DNA of 64,000 nt from Planococcus circulans. GTDB lineage: Bacteria > Bacillota > Bacilli > Bacillales_A > Planococcaceae. Each line of letters opens with the position of its first letter. Position 1 is the stretch's first letter. Of this stretch, positions 8,344-17,411 are shown piece by piece. A model generated the notes under the pieces. That model made no database searches. It was not told the origin of the DNA and saw only the letters and a list, made by a program, of their open reading frames with translations. The position numbers and the translations under genes were made by a program. The stretch covers positions 124,001 through 188,000 of the forward strand of contig NZ_JAIQCL010000004.1 in assembly GCF_020023385.1 (NCBI RefSeq). The letters are read 5' to 3'.

Positions 8344-8483
8344 GCCATTCTCTCCTTCACTTTACCTCCTTCCATTATAAAGCATCCACTGTTGAAACCC
8401 CCGTCAGGTGCCCATGGCTTGAGGATTTAGAGAGGGGTTTGTTACAGTTCTGTTCACAAATTACCTCGCTTTTTGCACACACA

Positions 8484-8515
8484 AAAACCTGCAGACGGCA
8501 TTCTCTGCAGGTTTG
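8484..8515 (-). terminator. Terminator of the small gene at 8519
   Basis: AAACCTGCAG / CTGCAGGTTT, a perfect 10-bp stem with a 10-base loop. On the minus strand it is followed by TTTTTGTG. Confidence 0.75.
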
Positions 8516-8518
8516 GAA

Positions 8519-8692
8519 TCACTGGTTTTCAATTGTTTGTTCATACGAGCCTGTTGAAAAAATGGCCGTTTTTAACCAAGCCATATCTTCCTGTATTTTC
8601 AGTTTCAAGGATTGATCAACGCATTTTCGATATTCATCCATCAGCTTCATTAGTTCGTATTCGAAAATGGCTAACTCTTCATCTGTGATCAC
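8519..8692 (-). CDS. Hypothetical 57-residue protein
   Basis: A small acidic, helical protein (ITDEELAIFEYELMKLM...). The start is placed at a GTG (8692) six bases after AAGAGGGTG; a GTG nine bases further upstream overlaps that site and is less likely. No family is recognised and there is no membrane segment. It stands alone between cydD and the ZIP-like gene and has its own terminator, which argues that it is expressed. Confidence 0.55.
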   Translation of the reverse strand: MITDEELAIFEYELMKLMDEYRKCVDQSLKLKIQEDMAWLKTAIFSTGSYEQTIENQ

Positions 8693-8803
8693 TGCAAACA
8701 CCCTCTTAGGTAAGCCGTTTTGCGCGCTGTGCTTTATTACCTACTGTTATAAGTATATTGTACCAAAAGATTTATTTTTTTGCCATAAAAACAATTTTTT
8801 ATT

Positions 8804-9538
8804 TTACAAAAGTAGCAATAAGACAGAGTAAGAAATTAACCCAGTACAAAAGGCCAACAAGCTGCTGTCTCTGTCTTCCGGCAGTTCTTCTTTTAGGACA
8901 TTCAAAATTACCCCGCCTGCCAAGAAAGCAGTCAACACCGAAATAATCCATTCGTGGACTTCAGCAAAAGCTCCAATTCCCCAGCCGATCAGAATAGCAA
9001 CGGCTAACATCCATCTGCCGTATCGATCGTAATCCTCCGCATGAGTGGCACGCAAGGCTTTGTCATTGGTGATAAAATGGACACCCATCGCAATGAAGAA
9101 CAAGGTCATACCCAACGCATCTCCGTACTCCTCCCTGACAAGCAAATAGGCGATGACTCCATTGTAAAGAGCAAAAGTGACGATGTGAATCCAAAAAAGA
9201 CCTGATGCATTTTTGGACGCTTCTCGCTCGGGTTTTCTTTTCGAAGCTTTGACTGAACTCTCTAAAGCATAAAAAATGACCAGACCAGCCATGGCTACCA
9301 GGTAAATATGATTTTCCAAAAACTGCAGACTGCTATTTTCAAGCTCGCCCTGCAATTCATCCTGAAAAACGCTGAGCTCCGGCAATAAATGCAAAAATAC
9401 ATAAGCGACCGATATCCCGCCTGCAATGGAAAGGAATCGGCTGCGCGGCAAAACTTTCAGGAACTTTAGACGTTTTGAAAAAAGATGGATCAATATAAAT
9501 CCAACGGCAAAAATAAAGCTAAGCCAAACCACCTTCAA
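8804..9538 (-). CDS. ZIP-like integral membrane protein
   Basis: A 244-residue protein with about eight hydrophobic helices. The start is TTG at 9538 with AAAGGAGG upstream. ISVAYVFLHLLPEL near residue 45, HIVTFALYNGVIAYLL near residue 125 and FLAGGVILNVLKEELPE near the C-terminus resemble the metal-coordinating helices of ZIP-family transporters. If it transports metal, zinc or a similar divalent ion would be expected, but the classical HxxxE pairs are incomplete, so function is uncertain. It is monocistronic. Confidence 0.65.
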   Translation of the reverse strand: MKVVWLSFIFAVGFILIHLFSKRLKFLKVLPRSRFLSIAGGISVAYVFLHLLPELSVFQDELQGELENSSLQFLENHIYLVAMAGLVIFYALESSVKASKRKPEREASKNASGLFWIHIVTFALYNGVIAYLLVREEYGDALGMTLFFIAMGVHFITNDKALRATHAEDYDRYGRWMLAVAILIGWGIGAFAEVHEWIISVLTAFLAGGVILNVLKEELPEDRDSSLLAFCTGLISYSVLLLLL

Positions 9539-9706
9539 GCTCCTCCTTTAGGCATGAATGCTGTACTACAAAATTTTCTGGATCACTGTTTGGAGCCAAT
9601 GGATATCCTCCATTCAAGATAATCATTCTTTTTATGTATGTCCCCTTAGTTGAAGATCCGTAAACTAACCGAATGACCGACTTGGGTTTCTTCTATAAAG
9701 TACAAA

Positions 9707-9735
9707 AAAAGCGCCCCGGAAGACGCTTTCCTTTT
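9707..9735 (-). terminator. Terminator of the acyl-CoA ligase gene
   Basis: A short stem (GGAAAGCG ... CGCTTTTTTT on the minus strand) with a GC-rich loop and a T run, directly after the gene ending at 9751. Confidence 0.6.
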
Positions 9736-9750
9736 TCCTATTCAAGTTTC

Positions 9751-11394
9751 TTAAACTTCCGTTTTCCGGCTGTGCTCGACAGATAACTCACGCAGCTTGA
9801 ATTTCTGTATTTTCCCTGAAGCTGTCATCGGGTATTCTTTAGTGAACTCGATATAACGCGGAATTTTATGACGGGAAATTTTCCCCGTACAATAAGCCTT
9901 CAATTCCTCAGCGTTCAGCTGCTCTCCTTCTTTGAGGATCACCCATGCCATCAGCTCTTCTCCGTATTTCGGATCCGGCACCCCCACCACTTGGACATCC
10001 TGGACCGAAGGGTGCTGATAAAGGAATTCTTCGATTTCACGCGGGTAGATATTTTCGCCTCCACGGATCACCATATCCTTGATGCGTCCGGTGATGGCAA
10101 TATAACCATCTTCATCTTCAATAGCAATATCACCGGTATGGAGCCAGCCTTCCAGATCAATGGCATCTTTTGTTGCTTCTTCGTTTTTATAATAACCTTT
10201 CATGACGTGATACCCTCTTGTACAAAGTTCTCCGGGAACACCTGTGTCGACCTTTTCGCCTGTTGCGGGATCGATGATCTTCACTTCCACGCCGGCATGC
10301 GGTTTGCCGACTGTCGATACCCGCTTTTCAATATCATCGTCTGCCCGTGTCTGCGTAATGACCGGTGACGATTCAGTTTGTCCGTATGCAATGGTGATTT
10401 CCGATGCCCCCATATCGTTGATGACTTTTTTCATCACTTCAATTGGGCAAGGCGATCCTGCCATAATGCCTGTCCGGAGCGTAGATGTATCGAAAGACGC
10501 GAAATCCGGATGGTTCAATTCCGCGATGAACATGGTCGGCACTCCATGAAGTCCTGTGCATTTCTCATTCTGTACCATCTGCAGCACCCGTTTCGGTTCA
10601 AATTGTTCTGCAATGACCATCGTTGTGGAATGTGTGACTGCTGCCATCGTTCCGAGGACGCAGCCGAAGCAATGAAAGAACGGGACCGGAATGCAGAGCC
10701 GATCGGTTTCCGTCAAGTTCATCGTATCGCCGATCAATTTGCCGTTATTGACGATATTCAGGTGCGTCAACATGACCCCTTTCGGAAATCCAGTAGTGCC
10801 GGATGTATATTGGATATTGATGACATCGTCCGGGTCCATCGACCGGAAGCGTTCTTCATATTCAGACTCACTGACGTTTTCAGCAAAAGCCTCAAATTCA
10901 TCCCACGTGTAGATTCCCGGATAATTGTTGCCGCTCATGACAATCACCCGTTTGAAATGAGGCAGTTTTTCGCTGACAATGTCCCCCTTATCAGCTGTTG
11001 CCAACTCCGGACAAACCGTGTTGAGAATGTCTATGTAGTTCGCTCCTTTAAATTCCTCCCCTAATATCAAAGTGGTCGCGTCCGACTGCTCCAATAAATA
11101 CTCCAACTCACTCGACTGGTAGCTGGTGTTGACTGTTACCAGCACACCGCCCATTTTTCCGGTTGCAAATTGGCTCAACAGCCATTCGCGCTTATTATCC
11201 GACCAAATCGCCACATGTTCCCCTTTTTCAATGCCGATTCCGATAAATGCCTTTGCCAGGCGATCTGTTTCTTCATCAAATTCCTTATACGTTTTTCGGA
11301 TTCCATGTTCCGGATAGACATAAGCCTCTGTATCCGGGTTTCGCGTGGCCTGTTCTTTCACCACTTGGCCAACTGTCTTCTGCAAAATCACCAT
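9751..11394 (-). CDS. Medium/long-chain acyl-CoA synthetase (YngI-like)
   Basis: A 547-residue ANL-superfamily enzyme. The AMP-binding motif YTSGTTGFPKG lies near residue 200, YGQTESSPV near 340, the hinge/ATP motif GWLHTGD near 420 and the C-terminal catalytic lysine in MTASGKIQKFK near 530. It is close in sequence and length to Bacillus YngI. It activates a fatty acid with ATP to an acyl adenylate and then to acyl-CoA for degradation or remodelling. The gene is monocistronic, and a perfect cre operator 17 bases upstream of its start indicates carbon catabolite repression. Confidence 0.88.
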   Translation of the reverse strand: MVILQKTVGQVVKEQATRNPDTEAYVYPEHGIRKTYKEFDEETDRLAKAFIGIGIEKGEHVAIWSDNKREWLLSQFATGKMGGVLVTVNTSYQSSELEYLLEQSDATTLILGEEFKGANYIDILNTVCPELATADKGDIVSEKLPHFKRVIVMSGNNYPGIYTWDEFEAFAENVSESEYEERFRSMDPDDVINIQYTSGTTGFPKGVMLTHLNIVNNGKLIGDTMNLTETDRLCIPVPFFHCFGCVLGTMAAVTHSTTMVIAEQFEPKRVLQMVQNEKCTGLHGVPTMFIAELNHPDFASFDTSTLRTGIMAGSPCPIEVMKKVINDMGASEITIAYGQTESSPVITQTRADDDIEKRVSTVGKPHAGVEVKIIDPATGEKVDTGVPGELCTRGYHVMKGYYKNEEATKDAIDLEGWLHTGDIAIEDEDGYIAITGRIKDMVIRGGENIYPREIEEFLYQHPSVQDVQVVGVPDPKYGEELMAWVILKEGEQLNAEELKAYCTGKISRHKIPRYIEFTKEYPMTASGKIQKFKLRELSVEHSRKTEV

Positions 11395-11410
11395 TTCCCA
11401 TCCCCCTAAT

Positions 11411-11424
11411 TGAAAACGTTTTCA
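11411..11424. promoter_or_regulatory. cre operator (CcpA) at the acyl-CoA ligase promoter
   Basis: TGAAAACGTTTTCA is a perfect 14-bp palindrome that fits the cre consensus. It lies between the start codon of the acyl-CoA ligase and a TAATAT -10-like box at about 11437-11442, a roadblock position typical of CcpA repression. Confidence 0.8.
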
Positions 11425-11556
11425 GTCCCCTATATATTATCACAAAATTCCAAATAAACGGAACCTGCTTTTGGCATGGCATAAAACCATCAGCTCGCTC
11501 TTTTTATGCACCGCATGATAAACTAAACTTATTATGTACAATGGAAGGGATAATCC

Positions 11557-12714
11557 ATGGAATTACAAACAATGCAGGACCAACTAACAGAACGCCTTTT
11601 GCAGCAACAACTGGTGTCAGCCACCATCAGCCAGCCACGGTTAAAATCCAATGACATCAAACGGATCAAGCTGAAGCCGGTTGAGATAAAAAAGGAATAC
11701 CTGATTCAATTCGAGTACCAGCATGAGCATGTCCTGAAACATGAAAATTTGCCACTCGAGGAAGCAGCCAGCAAATTGACTTCTCTTTTCAATGATTTCC
11801 GTCAGGCAATGTTCCAATTTACAGACGAGAAAGTGCAAATCCAGCTTTCCAAGAAATTCAAAGTCAGCTGGAAAACAGAGCAGACCGTAGAAAAAAAGGT
11901 GGAGCTGTCGCATAATCGTAAAAAGCAGTATTTGCTGGAAGATGGGATTCCCTATCCATTCCTTGTACGCCTTGGCGTGCAAAGTCCGGACGGAAAAGTC
12001 AAAAAGCAGAAATACGATAAGTTCCGCCAAATCAATCGTTTTATCGAATTTATTGATGACTCACTTGCGTATCTGCCGCAGGACCGGACTGTCCGCATCC
12101 TCGATTTCGGCTCAGGAAAATCGTATTTGACCTTTGCGCTCTATCATTATTTGCGCATCGAAAAAGGGTTGGACCTCCGCGTTACCGGCCTCGATCTAAA
12201 AAAAGAGGTAATCGAGGAATGCCAGCAGATTGCCGAAGATCTTCGCTATGAACAGCTTGAATTCCTGGTGGGCGACATCAATGATTACAACGAAGAATCG
12301 GCTGTCGACATGGTTGTCACCCTGCATGCCTGCGACGTGGCAACTGATATGGCTTTATCGCGCGCAGTCAAATGGGATGCCAAAGTAATTTTGAGTGTCC
12401 CTTGCTGCCAGCATGAATTGAACAGCCAAATCGATGCTCCGGAGCTTGGGATTATGCTGCAGCACGGCCTGATCAAAGAACGCTTCAGTGCTTTGGCCAC
12501 CGACTCGATTCGGGCAGAACTGCTGTCGCTGGTCGGCTACGAAACGCAATTGATGGAATTTATCGATATGGAACACACGCCCAAAAACATTTTGATCCGC
12601 GCTTATAAAACCGGACGAAAACCGGCGGTCGGGCAATTTGAGCGCTACAAGCAATTCACCGCTTTGCTGTCAGCCAAACCGTTTTTGGAAAATGAATTAG
12701 GGGAGTACTTATGA
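11557..12714 (+). CDS. SAM-dependent methyltransferase (Methyltransf_32 type)
   Basis: A 385-residue protein. After a 180-residue N-terminal region, a Rossmann methyltransferase domain starts with motif I DFGSGKSYLTFALYHYL (near 188), continues with an acidic end of strand 2 (TGLDLKKEVIEECQ) and has the motif VPCCQHEL (near 280) typical of PF13679 members. Those proteins are thought to modify RNA or protein, but the substrate here is unknown. AAGGGA precedes the start. It overlaps the next gene by 4 bp. Confidence 0.75.
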   Translation: MELQTMQDQLTERLLQQQLVSATISQPRLKSNDIKRIKLKPVEIKKEYLIQFEYQHEHVLKHENLPLEEAASKLTSLFNDFRQAMFQFTDEKVQIQLSKKFKVSWKTEQTVEKKVELSHNRKKQYLLEDGIPYPFLVRLGVQSPDGKVKKQKYDKFRQINRFIEFIDDSLAYLPQDRTVRILDFGSGKSYLTFALYHYLRIEKGLDLRVTGLDLKKEVIEECQQIAEDLRYEQLEFLVGDINDYNEESAVDMVVTLHACDVATDMALSRAVKWDAKVILSVPCCQHELNSQIDAPELGIMLQHGLIKERFSALATDSIRAELLSLVGYETQLMEFIDMEHTPKNILIRAYKTGRKPAVGQFERYKQFTALLSAKPFLENELGEYL

Positions 12715-12965
12715 AACGAAAAAATCTGGTGAATGGCATGATTTTGGCCTTCTCCGTCGTTCTGATTCGCTTTATCGATGTCCGTATTTATGACATGAAC
12801 CTGGTTGTGACATTGCTGATTCTAGTTGCTCTTATTTATGGAGCCATGCGGATTGTCGAACGTTTTCCATCTCTCGATCAGCCGGTCAGCAAGCGGGCGT
12901 CGTTCGCGGTCAACACGCTTGTCATCATCGCCATCTTTTTGGCGTTCTTTATCTTTAAACTTTAG
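12711..12965 (+). CDS. Small membrane protein, unknown function
   Basis: An 84-residue protein with three hydrophobic segments (residues about 8-22, 30-48 and 64-82). It starts inside the stop codon region of the methyltransferase gene (ATGA overlap), so it is translationally coupled to it. No family is recognised. A strong terminator follows directly. Confidence 0.65.
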   Translation: MKRKNLVNGMILAFSVVLIRFIDVRIYDMNLVVTLLILVALIYGAMRIVERFPSLDQPVSKRASFAVNTLVIIAIFLAFFIFKL

Positions 12966-12974
12966 GAAAACATG

Positions 12975-13013
12975 AAAAAAAGCGATGGCCAGAAATTGGA
13001 CCATCGCTTTTTT
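12975..13013. terminator. Bidirectional terminator
   Basis: AGCGATGG / CCATCGCT stem with A and T runs on both sides, between two convergent genes. Confidence 0.85.
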
Positions 13014-13017
13014 CTAT

Positions 13018-13437
13018 TTATGGAGAATTTTCATTGGGTTTTTGCTGTGCCTGTTCCTCGATTGTTTTATATATATAGGTTTCTACTGGCTCTAAAGTGA
13101 AATTCAGTTTACTGGTCTTCAGATGGTTTTCCAAATAATCCAATTGATGGTCTTCTACCGCCTCCGATGGCAGGTTCAGGATATCGTTGACATAAAGCAT
13201 CCCTTCATTCGTTGCCATTGGACTGTCCTCTCCTGCCTTCTCACGTGATTCCACCTGCTCCATACCGAAAATCAGTCCCTCGTCTTCCAAGTTTTTCATC
13301 AACTCGGCATACCGCTCTTCTCCAATTTCCTGTGACAGATGCTGATCCAGTTGTTTGATGTCATCAAAATCCGCACCTTTATAGTATTGGGTATAGAACG
13401 CCATCAGCACCTGCTCTTTGTCCTCCATCTCTTTCAT
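13018..13437 (-). CDS. YjcQ-like small protein
   Basis: A 139-residue soluble protein. The start at 13437 follows GGAGGG; a 19-residue longer frame has no ribosome-binding site. Residues 1-100 (KEQVLMAFYTQYYKG..., LMKNLEDEGLIFGM, GMLYVNDI) look like a winged-helix of the YjcQ type: helix, helix, then a wing. The C-terminal part is charged. YjcQ proteins are uncharacterised and often phage-associated. The assignment is tentative. Confidence 0.5.
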   Translation of the reverse strand: MKEMEDKEQVLMAFYTQYYKGADFDDIKQLDQHLSQEIGEERYAELMKNLEDEGLIFGMEQVESREKAGEDSPMATNEGMLYVNDILNLPSEAVEDHQLDYLENHLKTSKLNFTLEPVETYIYKTIEEQAQQKPNENSP

Positions 13438-13591
13438 CGCCAATCCCTCCATCATTTCGCTGTTGCTTTTATTATTCCCTTTTCCTGAGTGCAATATGCA
13501 TTGTTGCTGAAAATCACAGGAAATAACTGAAACTTTAGCCTTTGTGGTTCGTTATTACTACAGAGACAATGAGAGAAAGCAGGTGCATTAA

Positions 13592-14515
13592 ATGGCTAAA
13601 CAAGCGATCGTTCAAATAAAAAATCTGTCGAAAACGATCGGCAATAAGAAAATCATCAAGAACCTGAATCTTGATTTGCATAAAGGGGAAATCACAGGAT
13701 TTCTTGGACCCAATGGAGCTGGAAAGACGACGACCATCCGGATGATGGTTGGCTTGATGCGCCCAACTGATGGGGAAGTTTGGATCGATGGCCAATCCGT
13801 ACAAGCAGATTTTGAAGGCAGCATCCAGAAAGTTGGCGTGATTGTGGAGAACCCAGAAATGTATAAATACATGTCCGGGTACAAGAATCTGCTTCATTTT
13901 TCCAGAATGCATAAAGGCGTTTCAAAAGAACGGATTGACGAAGTCGTCAAACAGATCGGTATGCAGAATCGCATCAACGAAAAAGTCAGCTCTTATTCAC
14001 TCGGCATGCGTCAGCGCCTGGGTCTCGCCCAAGCACTTTTGCATGATCCGAAGTTCCTCATTCTTGATGAACCCACTAACGGCCTCGACCCTGCCGGTAT
14101 CCGGGAGTTCCGGATTTACTTGCAGAAAATCGCCCGTGAAAATGGGGTAGCGATTTTTGTCTCAAGCCACCTTTTGTCTGAAATCGAATTATTATGCGAT
14201 CGGATCGCCATTATCCAAAATGGCGAATTGATCGATATAAAAGATGTCAATGAGCTTCAGCAATCCCGCTACTATATTCAAGCAGAACCATTGGAGCTTG
14301 TCGGGGAAGTGCTGACTGGTGCCGGGTTTCCGACAGTCTTGCATGCCAATGGCTATTTGATCGATTCCGGAGCTGAACATATTCCAGGGGCCATCAACTT
14401 GCTGGTCGGCGCCGGCGCCAGAATTTTTGCCGTCCAACCTTACCGCGAAACCCTTGAATCCCAATTCCTTGAAATGACAGGAGGCGGCGAAATTGCTCAA
14501 GCTCATACAAAATGA
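13592..14515 (+). CDS. ABC transporter ATP-binding protein (BcrA type)
   Basis: A 307-residue ATPase of the ABC-2 exporter class. Walker A GPNGAGKTTT (near 43), Q-loop in VIVENPEMYKYM, signature SLGMRQRLGLAQALL and Walker B LILDEPTNGLDP are intact, and the H-loop is in FVSSHLLSE. The C-terminal 90 residues form the extra domain of BcrA-like proteins. It overlaps the next gene, its permease, by 23 bp. Related pairs export peptide antibiotics or give bacitracin-type resistance, but the substrate is unknown. Confidence 0.85.
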   Translation: MAKQAIVQIKNLSKTIGNKKIIKNLNLDLHKGEITGFLGPNGAGKTTTIRMMVGLMRPTDGEVWIDGQSVQADFEGSIQKVGVIVENPEMYKYMSGYKNLLHFSRMHKGVSKERIDEVVKQIGMQNRINEKVSSYSLGMRQRLGLAQALLHDPKFLILDEPTNGLDPAGIREFRIYLQKIARENGVAIFVSSHLLSEIELLCDRIAIIQNGELIDIKDVNELQQSRYYIQAEPLELVGEVLTGAGFPTVLHANGYLIDSGAEHIPGAINLLVGAGARIFAVQPYRETLESQFLEMTGGGEIAQAHTK

Positions 14516-15437
14516 ATGGATGAAATTATGGAGCCGAAAAATGACTTGGATTATGGTCTTGTTGCTGGTATTTGTGGTCTTTTCCGGCCTCGGCATCACA
14601 AAATGGCTGAATTCCACAGCGAATGAAAACCTCGATGAGAATTGGCAGGATCTTGCGCAGGCAGAAATCGAAAACAGTACCATTATGCTGGCAGAACCTG
14701 GTCTCAGTGAAACACAAATCGACTACCATGAGGGGCAAATCGCTATCGCAGAGCATCGCCTGGAAAATGATATTCCTTCATTGGAGTATGCCAGCATGCA
14801 GCAGCAGGTAATTGACACCCACATGTTGATGTCGATCGTCACCCTGCTCGCAGTCGTTGCAGCAGCCGGCATTGTCGCTTCCGAGTTTTCGCAAGGGACA
14901 ATCAAAATGTTGCTCACGCGTCCCGTGAAGCGCTGGAAAATCCTCACCTCCAAATACATCACGATTTTGCTGTTCGCTGTTTTATTGACTTTGACCCTAT
15001 TGGCTTCAACTGCACTTGCCGGACTGATCTTTTTCGGCATCGGCGAAGGTACACCACTTGTGTGGAATGGATCCGAAGTGGCGGAAACGTCGTTCTGGCT
15101 GGAAGCCCTCAAACTGGCAGCCCTTAAATTTTCAAGTGTCTGGATGATCAGTACGTTCGCATTCATGCTGGGCACCGTATTCCGATCCAGTTCTCTAGCG
15201 ATCGGCTTATCGATTTTCCTGATGTTCACAGGCATACAAGCGGTCTTCTTTTTACAGAATTACGAAGTCGTCAAATACTATTTGTTCACTCATACGGATC
15301 TGACACAATTCTACAACGGCAACATCCTGATTCCGGGAATTACAATGTCAATGTCCATCTTAGTCCTGACTGCTTACTTCCTGGTATTCATGGTTATCAG
15401 CTATTGGACATTCGGAAGAAGAGACGTTACAAGCTGA
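14493..15437 (+). CDS. ABC-2 type permease
   Basis: A 314-residue membrane protein with an N-terminal helix (residues 16-36), a long extracytoplasmic loop (40-105) and five more helices; this is the ABC-2 permease layout. It begins at TTG (14493) seven bases after AGGAGGCG, inside the end of the ATPase gene, so the pair is translationally coupled. EFSQGTIKMLLTRPVKRW is the typical first cytoplasmic coupling segment. It is the membrane half of the exporter. Confidence 0.82.
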   Translation: MLKLIQNEWMKLWSRKMTWIMVLLLVFVVFSGLGITKWLNSTANENLDENWQDLAQAEIENSTIMLAEPGLSETQIDYHEGQIAIAEHRLENDIPSLEYASMQQQVIDTHMLMSIVTLLAVVAAAGIVASEFSQGTIKMLLTRPVKRWKILTSKYITILLFAVLLTLTLLASTALAGLIFFGIGEGTPLVWNGSEVAETSFWLEALKLAALKFSSVWMISTFAFMLGTVFRSSSLAIGLSIFLMFTGIQAVFFLQNYEVVKYYLFTHTDLTQFYNGNILIPGITMSMSILVLTAYFLVFMVISYWTFGRRDVTS

Positions 15438-15465
15438 AAGCTTACTTTCCAATTTTATTAAAAAA

Positions 15466-15502
15466 ACAAAAACTGACCCGGAATCTCCGGGTCAGTTTTT
15501 GT
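15466..15502 (+). terminator. Terminator of the ABC-2 exporter operon
   Basis: ACAAAAACTGACCCGG / CCGGGTCAGTTTTTGT, a perfect 16-bp stem with a five-base loop. Confidence 0.85.
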
Positions 15503-15571
15503 TTGAGCTTGTAGACAAAAGAATATTGATGTCATTTAAATAGTGAATACACATTTTATCCTGTTTATACC

Positions 15572-15700
15572 GGATCCTGCGCTTCAGGCGGACGCTTTCC
15601 ACGGGCTCGCGCCGAACTAACTCGGACTGGCGCCCGAGTTAGTTCGGCACTTCGTCGCTTCGCTGCTCCCGCAGGAGTCGCCGCCTTGCGCTACGGATCC
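15572..15700. repeat. Palindromic intergenic repeat C, copy 1
   Basis: A 129-bp element whose ends are imperfect inverted repeats (GGATCC..GCGC..GGCGG against CCGCC..GCGC..GGATCC). Its centre holds a perfect 15-bp inverted repeat at 15611-15625 and 15634-15648 with an 8-base loop. It contains no credible gene. It looks like a small non-autonomous, MITE-like or REP-like element. Confidence 0.7.
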
Positions 15701-15765
15701 TTGAGTGAAGGTTCTACCAAATTTGTTAGGACTATTTTTACTAGCAGGCTTCTTCCTTTGATTGA

Positions 15766-15985
15766 AGCAACACGCTCCTGACCGGGCTGGCCACGAAGAC
15801 TCCTGTGGGAGCAGCGCAGCGACGAAAGCTGAAGACCCCGCAGGAAAGGCATTGGCCGAAACTTGTGAGGCCAAGCCTTTGCGACGAAGCTAGCGCAGCG
15901 ATGCAGGAGCATGGCTTTCAGTGACGAGGAGGCTGAAGCTGAGCCCACGGAAAGCGAAGTGGCCGGACCGGTTGGGGATTATGCA
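15766..15985. repeat. Intergenic repeat C, copy 2 (inverted, with extra internal sequence)
   Basis: This stretch carries the same core as copy 1 in the opposite orientation: GACTCCTGTGGGAGCAGCG at 15799-15817 matches the reverse complement of 15662-15679 and flanking bases, and CCACGGAAAGCG at 15945-15956 matches the inverted left end. About 60 extra bases separate the halves. It fills the gap before the hydrolase gene and shows no credible reading frame. Confidence 0.6.
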
Positions 15986-16001
15986 CCGCTATACATTTTG
16001 G

Positions 16002-16724
16002 TCAGTTTTCGTTTATCCACTCCGTTAACGCTTCTACTACAAGATCCTGCTGCTCAATCGGAGTTATTTCAGCAGGATTATCCCCTTTTTGTTCGCCGTA
16101 CAATCCGAATTGCGCATGGTTGCCTCCTTTGATTTCCACGAAGACACTGTCGGCAGGAAATAATCCACGACTTTCTTCAATATCTTCGGCAGTAGACAAG
16201 CCATCCCGCTCCCCATAGATCGACAGCATCGGTAAATCGCTTTCCGAAAAATCACTCGCTGGATAAGCACCCAGAAAATAGAGTCCGGCAAGTTTCGGGG
16301 AAGGGTCTTCTGCATAAAAAGAAGCAGCTACTCCACCTAAAGAGTGCCCGCCGAGAAACCACTCTTGCACATCCGGATACTCTTCAATCACTTTGTCTGC
16401 TGTTCCAGAACCAAGAATCCCGAAATTCAATGGCAAATGAGGAATCGATACTACAAAACCTTGCTCACTCAGGGATTGCCCAAGATAAGCGTAAGCTTCT
16501 TTTTCGACTTTGGCACCCTGATATAGGATGACTCCTTTGCCATTCGGTGATTCTGGACGGAAAATCAGCCCTTCCCCATCACTTTCAACCGCTGACAAAT
16601 CCATATTGTCACCCAATACACCACTGGGTCCATAATCGAATTGTGCGTAAATAACAAAGCCTGTGACCACAATCACCAATAATGCGAAAATACTCATTAA
16701 CATACGCAATAGCCATCTCTTCAT
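16002..16724 (-). CDS. Membrane-anchored alpha/beta hydrolase
   Basis: A 240-residue protein with an uncleaved N-terminal helix (residues 5-25) and an extracytoplasmic alpha/beta hydrolase domain. The nucleophile motif is GGHSLGG (Ser near 146), the acid lies in YGERDG and the catalytic histidine in GGNHAQFG. It resembles the PF12695 family (dienelactone-hydrolase-like); the substrate is unknown. It sits 24 bp downstream of the NAD(P)-binding protein gene and is probably the last gene of a three-gene run. Confidence 0.78.
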   Translation of the reverse strand: MKRWLLRMLMSIFALLVIVVTGFVIYAQFDYGPSGVLGDNMDLSAVESDGEGLIFRPESPNGKGVILYQGAKVEKEAYAYLGQSLSEQGFVVSIPHLPLNFGILGSGTADKVIEEYPDVQEWFLGGHSLGGVAASFYAEDPSPKLAGLYFLGAYPASDFSESDLPMLSIYGERDGLSTAEDIEESRGLFPADSVFVEIKGGNHAQFGLYGEQKGDNPAEITPIEQQDLVVEALTEWINEN

Positions 16725-16748
16725 AGATTTACCCTCTATCTGAGCCTA

Positions 16749-17363
16749 TTAGTAAGCCAGGCCTACACGACTCTGGATGAATTCCGGTGATTCCAATTGT
16801 CGATAAGCGAATTCCGCTGTATCGCCAACTGTTATTTCTTTTCCTTCTTCAGGCAGTAAATCTTTTTCTGCCCGGTAATTGCCGCGGGCTTCCCCATCCG
16901 GCAAATATGTAGGGCAAACAATCGTCCAATCAAGATCTGTTTTTTCAAACAAGCGGTAGACAGTTTCGTGCTCTTCTGCAGCAAAAGTCATTTTGCGTTT
17001 CGAATCCCCGCCTTCATAGCGAAGCAGGCCCGGACTCAAGCGGCTGTCCAAAATTCCAGCCGTTCCGATTGTGATCACCCGTTTCACATGATGGTTCTCC
17101 ATTGTCTTTACAATCAAAGGCGCCGCATCAGACAAGGTAGTCGAACGGTCTGTACCAATCGCACTAAACACCGCATCGACTCCTGCTACGGTTTTTTCAA
17201 CGTCTATCGCATTCCGCACATCTCCCAGAATGACTTCCAAATTCGGATGTGATTCCAATTTTTCTGAACGGACCAATGCTTTTACATAATGGCCGTCTGC
17301 CAGCGCGCGCTTAAGAATCTCTCCTCCCACACGGCCAGTCGCTCCGAAAATTGCCAATTTCAT
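16749..17363 (-). CDS. NAD(P)-binding oxidoreductase (atypical SDR, NmrA/BVR-B like)
   Basis: A 204-residue Rossmann protein. The glycine motif FGATGRVGG at residues 6-14 binds the dinucleotide, and DVRNAIDVEKTVAGVDAVFSAIG and the YxxxK-less active site are typical of atypical SDRs that act as flavin or quinone reductases or as redox sensors. It lies between a nitroreductase and a hydrolase gene with short gaps, which suggests a reductive detoxification operon. The substrate is not determined. Confidence 0.75.
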   Translation of the reverse strand: MKLAIFGATGRVGGEILKRALADGHYVKALVRSEKLESHPNLEVILGDVRNAIDVEKTVAGVDAVFSAIGTDRSTTLSDAAPLIVKTMENHHVKRVITIGTAGILDSRLSPGLLRYEGGDSKRKMTFAAEEHETVYRLFEKTDLDWTIVCPTYLPDGEARGNYRAEKDLLPEEGKEITVGDTAEFAYRQLESPEFIQSRVGLAY

Positions 17364-17411
17364 TGTGCTTCCCCCTTGTGTTCAATCTATAGAAAAGAAG
17401 TTTCCTATCGA

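Noticed and set aside
8439-8459. Possible Rex operator upstream of cydD (TTGTTAC and TTCACAA half-sites)
   Set aside because: The half-sites are seven bases apart and the left one is imperfect, whereas Rex sites are TTGTGAA-N4-TTCACAA. The spacing does not fit.
10378-11064. A 228-residue plus-strand frame inside the acyl-CoA ligase gene
   Set aside because: It is antisense to a gene with complete AMP-binding motifs and has no ribosome-binding site or family resemblance.
15617-16132. Several 70-85-residue frames in the C-repeat region
   Set aside because: They depend on the repeat sequence, overlap on both strands and extend into the hydrolase gene; none has a credible start.
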